This document shows, piece by piece, positions 61,830 to 64,000 of a stretch of DNA of 64,000 nucleotides. Source of the DNA: Malaciobacter marinus. Lineage in GTDB: Bacteria > Campylobacterota > Campylobacteria > Campylobacterales > Arcobacteraceae. A program made the translations under genes and the position numbers. Position 1 is the first letter of the stretch, and each line of letters starts with the position of its first letter. Where the stretch lies: assembly GCF_003544855.1 (NCBI RefSeq), contig NZ_CP032101.1, positions 1,984,001 through 2,048,000 on the forward strand, in the 5' to 3' direction. The notes beneath the pieces were generated by a model. That model made no database searches. It was not told where the DNA came from and was given only the letters and a program-made list of their open reading frames with translations.

Positions 61830-64000
61830 CTATGCTCTTTCTATTTTGCAAAGACCTGCATTGAATTCAGGTATTTGTGTAATAATGTCAAATCCATAAT
61901 TTGTGATTGTATTTGAACTCTCACCTATTGCGTATGGTTTTGTTCCTTCTGGATATCGGTGACTTAAATCCACTCCTTGCATCATTCCTGCAAAATTATA
62001 AGGCATAGCTATACGGTCAGGTGTCACACTGTAGTTATGATATGCTTTAATTTTAATTTTTGTTCCATGAGGTGAATGTAACCACATCATATCACCATCT
62101 CTTAATCCATGTTGTGCTGCTAATTCTGGATTTATATGTGCAAACATTTCAGGAGTAATATGTGAAAGATATTTACTTGTTCTTTCTAACATACCAGCAC
62201 CACTTAAATTCACAACCCTCATAGTTACAATCATTGTAGGGAACTCTTTTGACCAATCTTTTTCCATTTGTTCTGATTCAAATCTTACATCAACTCTAAA
62301 GTTATTTTTTTGATCAGCATATGTTGGATACTTTTTAACTAAATCAAATCTTGGAGAATGAATTGGCTCCCTATGTTTTGGTACAGGATCAGGGAATGTC
62401 CATACAATAGCTCTAGCTTTTGCATTTCCATATACACAAACACCTTTTTCTCTACATTTTTCTTGAATAATTCCACTTAAATCAACTTTCCAATTTGCAC
62501 CCATTTTTCTTTTTTCTTCTTCTGTTAATGTAATTCCTAAAACTTCTTCTATATTTGCTTTTGTAATTTCGGGATATCCACCTTTAACTAAAGATTTTTT
62601 TACATTTACATTATCATTTGCAAGTTGACTTTCTCCATCATGTTCTAAACCAAATCTATTCCTAAATCCCATTCCACCTTCATTTACAGGTGTATCTGGA
62701 TTATAAAGAATTGGTGAACCAGGATGTTTAGTATCCCAACATGGCCAAGGTAATCCATAATATTGGTTTTTCATTTTCCCATAACCTCTTAATGTTATTG
62801 GGTCAAACAAGTGCCAATTTTCTTGGTGTTCTCTTAATCTTTTTGCTGTCCATCCACCAAGTCCAATAGTTTTTACTGTTCTTGCTAATTCATCTGCTGC
62901 ATCATCTGGCCAAGTAAATGTATCTTTAACTTTTTTTATCTCACCATCTTTTATGTCAAGTTTCATACCTCTAGTAAACTCATCATAAAAACCAAATTTT
63001 TTAGCGAATTCAAACATGATTTCATGGTCTGGTTTAGATTCATATAAAGGATCAACGATTTTACTTCTCCATTGCGATGATCTATTACTTGCTGTTACAC
63101 TACCTTCTGTTTCAAACTGTGTAGCTGCTGGAATAATATATATACCATCTTTTCTATCTGTTAAAATTGCTGCTTCATTTACAAATGGTTCTGCAATAAC
63201 AATTAAATCAAGTTTATTAAGTGCTTTTTGGATTTTTTCTTGTTGAGACATTGAAGTAATACCAGTACCTTGAACCCATAAAGCTCTAATAGGACTTGAA
63301 GAATATGTTTTTTCTTCTTGTAATACACCTTGCCACCATTTTGCAAGTGAAAAACCTTTTTCATGCATCCATTTTGGAGAGTGAAATCTTCCTTGTAACC
63401 AATTAAAATCAATACCCCATGCTTTTGCATAATATTTCCACGCATCTTCACTTAAACCATAATAACCAGGAAGTGAATCTGCAAGATTACACATATCAGT
63501 AGAACCTTGTACATTATCATGTCCTCTAATAATGTTACATCCTCCACCTTCTTTACCAGCATTTCCTAATACCAATTGAAGTATTGGAATGATTCTTGTA
63601 TTTGATGTACCTGTACTATGTTGTGTAATACCTAATGCCCAAACAGCTGTAGCTGGTTTTGTTTTTGCAAAGATAGTAGTAATTTGGATAATTTTTTCAG
63701 CTGGAATACCTGTAACATCTGCTGTTATTTCTGGTGTCCATTTTTTAGCTTCTTCTCTTATTTTATCCATTCCATAAACACGGCTTTCAATAAAATTTTT
63801 ATCTTCCCAACCATTTTTAAATATTAAATGTAACATTCCATAAACAAATGCAACATCTGTACCTGTTCTGATTCTTAAATAATGGTCAGCTTTTGCAGCA
63901 GATTTTGTATATACTGGATCAACAACTATTAGCTTAGCATTGTTTCTATCTTTTGCTTTAAGGAAATGTTTAAATCCAATTGGACAAGCAGAAGCTGAAT
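61830..64000 (-). CDS. fdhA: formate dehydrogenase catalytic subunit, module 3 (5' end outside window)
   Basis: The C-terminal 723 codons of a third FdhA; the frame stays open to the window edge. By alignment with module 2 it begins shortly after the position of the selenocysteine, so Sec itself is not visible here. At the N-terminal edge CPIGFKHFLKAKDR replaces the NPIGFKHFLQAKDR of module 2. Large blocks are identical to module 2 (for example 62068-62210, 62767-62885, 63249-63440) while blocks between them differ at many sites. No frameshift or stop was seen, so it looks functional. Confidence 0.9.
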   Translation of the reverse strand, partial: SASACPIGFKHFLKAKDRNNAKLIVVDPVYTKSAAKADHYLRIRTGTDVAFVYGMLHLIFKNGWEDKNFIESRVYGMDKIREEAKKWTPEITADVTGIPAEKIIQITTIFAKTKPATAVWALGITQHSTGTSNTRIIPILQLVLGNAGKEGGGCNIIRGHDNVQGSTDMCNLADSLPGYYGLSEDAWKYYAKAWGIDFNWLQGRFHSPKWMHEKGFSLAKWWQGVLQEEKTYSSSPIRALWVQGTGITSMSQQEKIQKALNKLDLIVIAEPFVNEAAILTDRKDGIYIIPAATQFETEGSVTASNRSSQWRSKIVDPLYESKPDHEIMFEFAKKFGFYDEFTRGMKLDIKDGEIKKVKDTFTWPDDAADELARTVKTIGLGGWTAKRLREHQENWHLFDPITLRGYGKMKNQYYGLPWPCWDTKHPGSPILYNPDTPVNEGGMGFRNRFGLEHDGESQLANDNVNVKKSLVKGGYPEITKANIEEVLGITLTEEEKRKMGANWKVDLSGIIQEKCREKGVCVYGNAKARAIVWTFPDPVPKHREPIHSPRFDLVKKYPTYADQKNNFRVDVRFESEQMEKDWSKEFPTMIVTMRVVNLSGAGMLERTSKYLSHITPEMFAHINPELAAQHGLRDGDMMWLHSPHGTKIKIKAYHNYSVTPDRIAMPYNFAGMMQGVDLSHRYPEGTKPYAIGESSNTITNYGFDIITQIPEFNAGLCKIERA

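Larger units (their letters stand above)
60264..61952. repeat. 1.69-kb direct repeat, copy B (fdhC-fdhB)
   Basis: Second copy of the repeat at 52785-54473. The first differing bases are 60263 (T versus A) on the left and 61953 (A versus G) on the right. Confidence 0.8.

Noticed and set aside
1-64000. CRISPR array, insertion sequence, prophage, tRNA or rRNA
   Set aside because: No regularly spaced short repeats, transposase or integrase genes, phage genes or recognisable tRNA/rRNA sequence were seen; the only long repeat is the FDH duplication.

Overview
The window is very AT-rich DNA with dense, co-directional gene strings. It most likely comes from a free-living member of Campylobacterota close to Arcobacter (Arcobacteraceae). 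The clues are a voltage-gated sodium channel almost superimposable on Arcobacter butzleri NavAb (filter TLESWSM), a Campylobacter-type formate dehydrogenase (FDH) locus, and 5' leaders of the form AAGGA-N6-ATG. No rRNA, tRNA, CRISPR array or insertion sequence was seen. The two most telling themes are selenium (five selenocysteine FDH genes, the last cut by the window edge) and molybdenum/tungsten supply.

Region 1 (1-14.1 kb) is ordinary chromosome: a response regulator, an EI24-type membrane protein, a radical SAM/SPASM enzyme preceded by a possible micro-peptide transcript, an adenine/adenosine deaminase, dGTPase, an MFS/tautomerase pair facing a LysR regulator, a DEAD-box helicase with an apparent AUC start codon, a DnaQ-like exonuclease, the NavAb-like channel, a NagZ-like glycosidase and a DUF4153-like membrane protein.

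Region 2 (14.1-30.6 kb) is a formate hydrogenlyase (FHL) operon on the minus strand. The order of transcription is fdhF-type selenoprotein, hyfA, hyfB, hyfC, hyfE, hyfF, hyfG, hyfH, hyfI, hycH-like, hycI-like protease, formate channel, second fdhF-type selenoprotein, then a short YedF-like protein. A Crp/Fnr-family regulator is divergent from it, and two identical-geometry palindromes (TGTCA-N6-TGACA) lie between them. Formate would be imported, oxidised to CO2 and coupled to H2 evolution and ion pumping at the membrane.

Region 3 (30.6-46.9 kb) is a metal-supply block. A TonB-dependent receptor on the plus strand faces a 17-gene minus-strand run (46859 down to 33445, no gap above 30 nt): fdhD, a small Cys protein, modE-like, a degenerate cysteine desulfurase, moeA, tupABC, wtpACB, tonB, a Fec/Btu-type ABC importer, a TiaS-like protein and a 69-residue Cys protein. 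It appears to join outer-membrane metal uptake, two tungstate importers, cofactor synthesis and FDH sulfuration.

Region 4 (46.9-64 kb) holds three respiratory periplasmic FDH modules (torD-like chaperone, Tat-target peptide gene, fdhA with selenocysteine, fdhB, fdhC). Modules 2 and 3 are a tandem duplication with a 7479-bp period. Their fdhB-fdhC parts look identical, and their fdhA genes are patchworks of identical and diverged segments.

Two further palindromes tie regions 3 and 4 together. AATATGC-N7-GCATATT occurs four times and GTAAA-N6-TTTAC three times; both occur upstream of the TonB receptor, of FDH module 1 and in FDH module 2. This looks like a shared metal/FDH regulon that includes an outer-membrane receptor, and it is the most interesting finding here.
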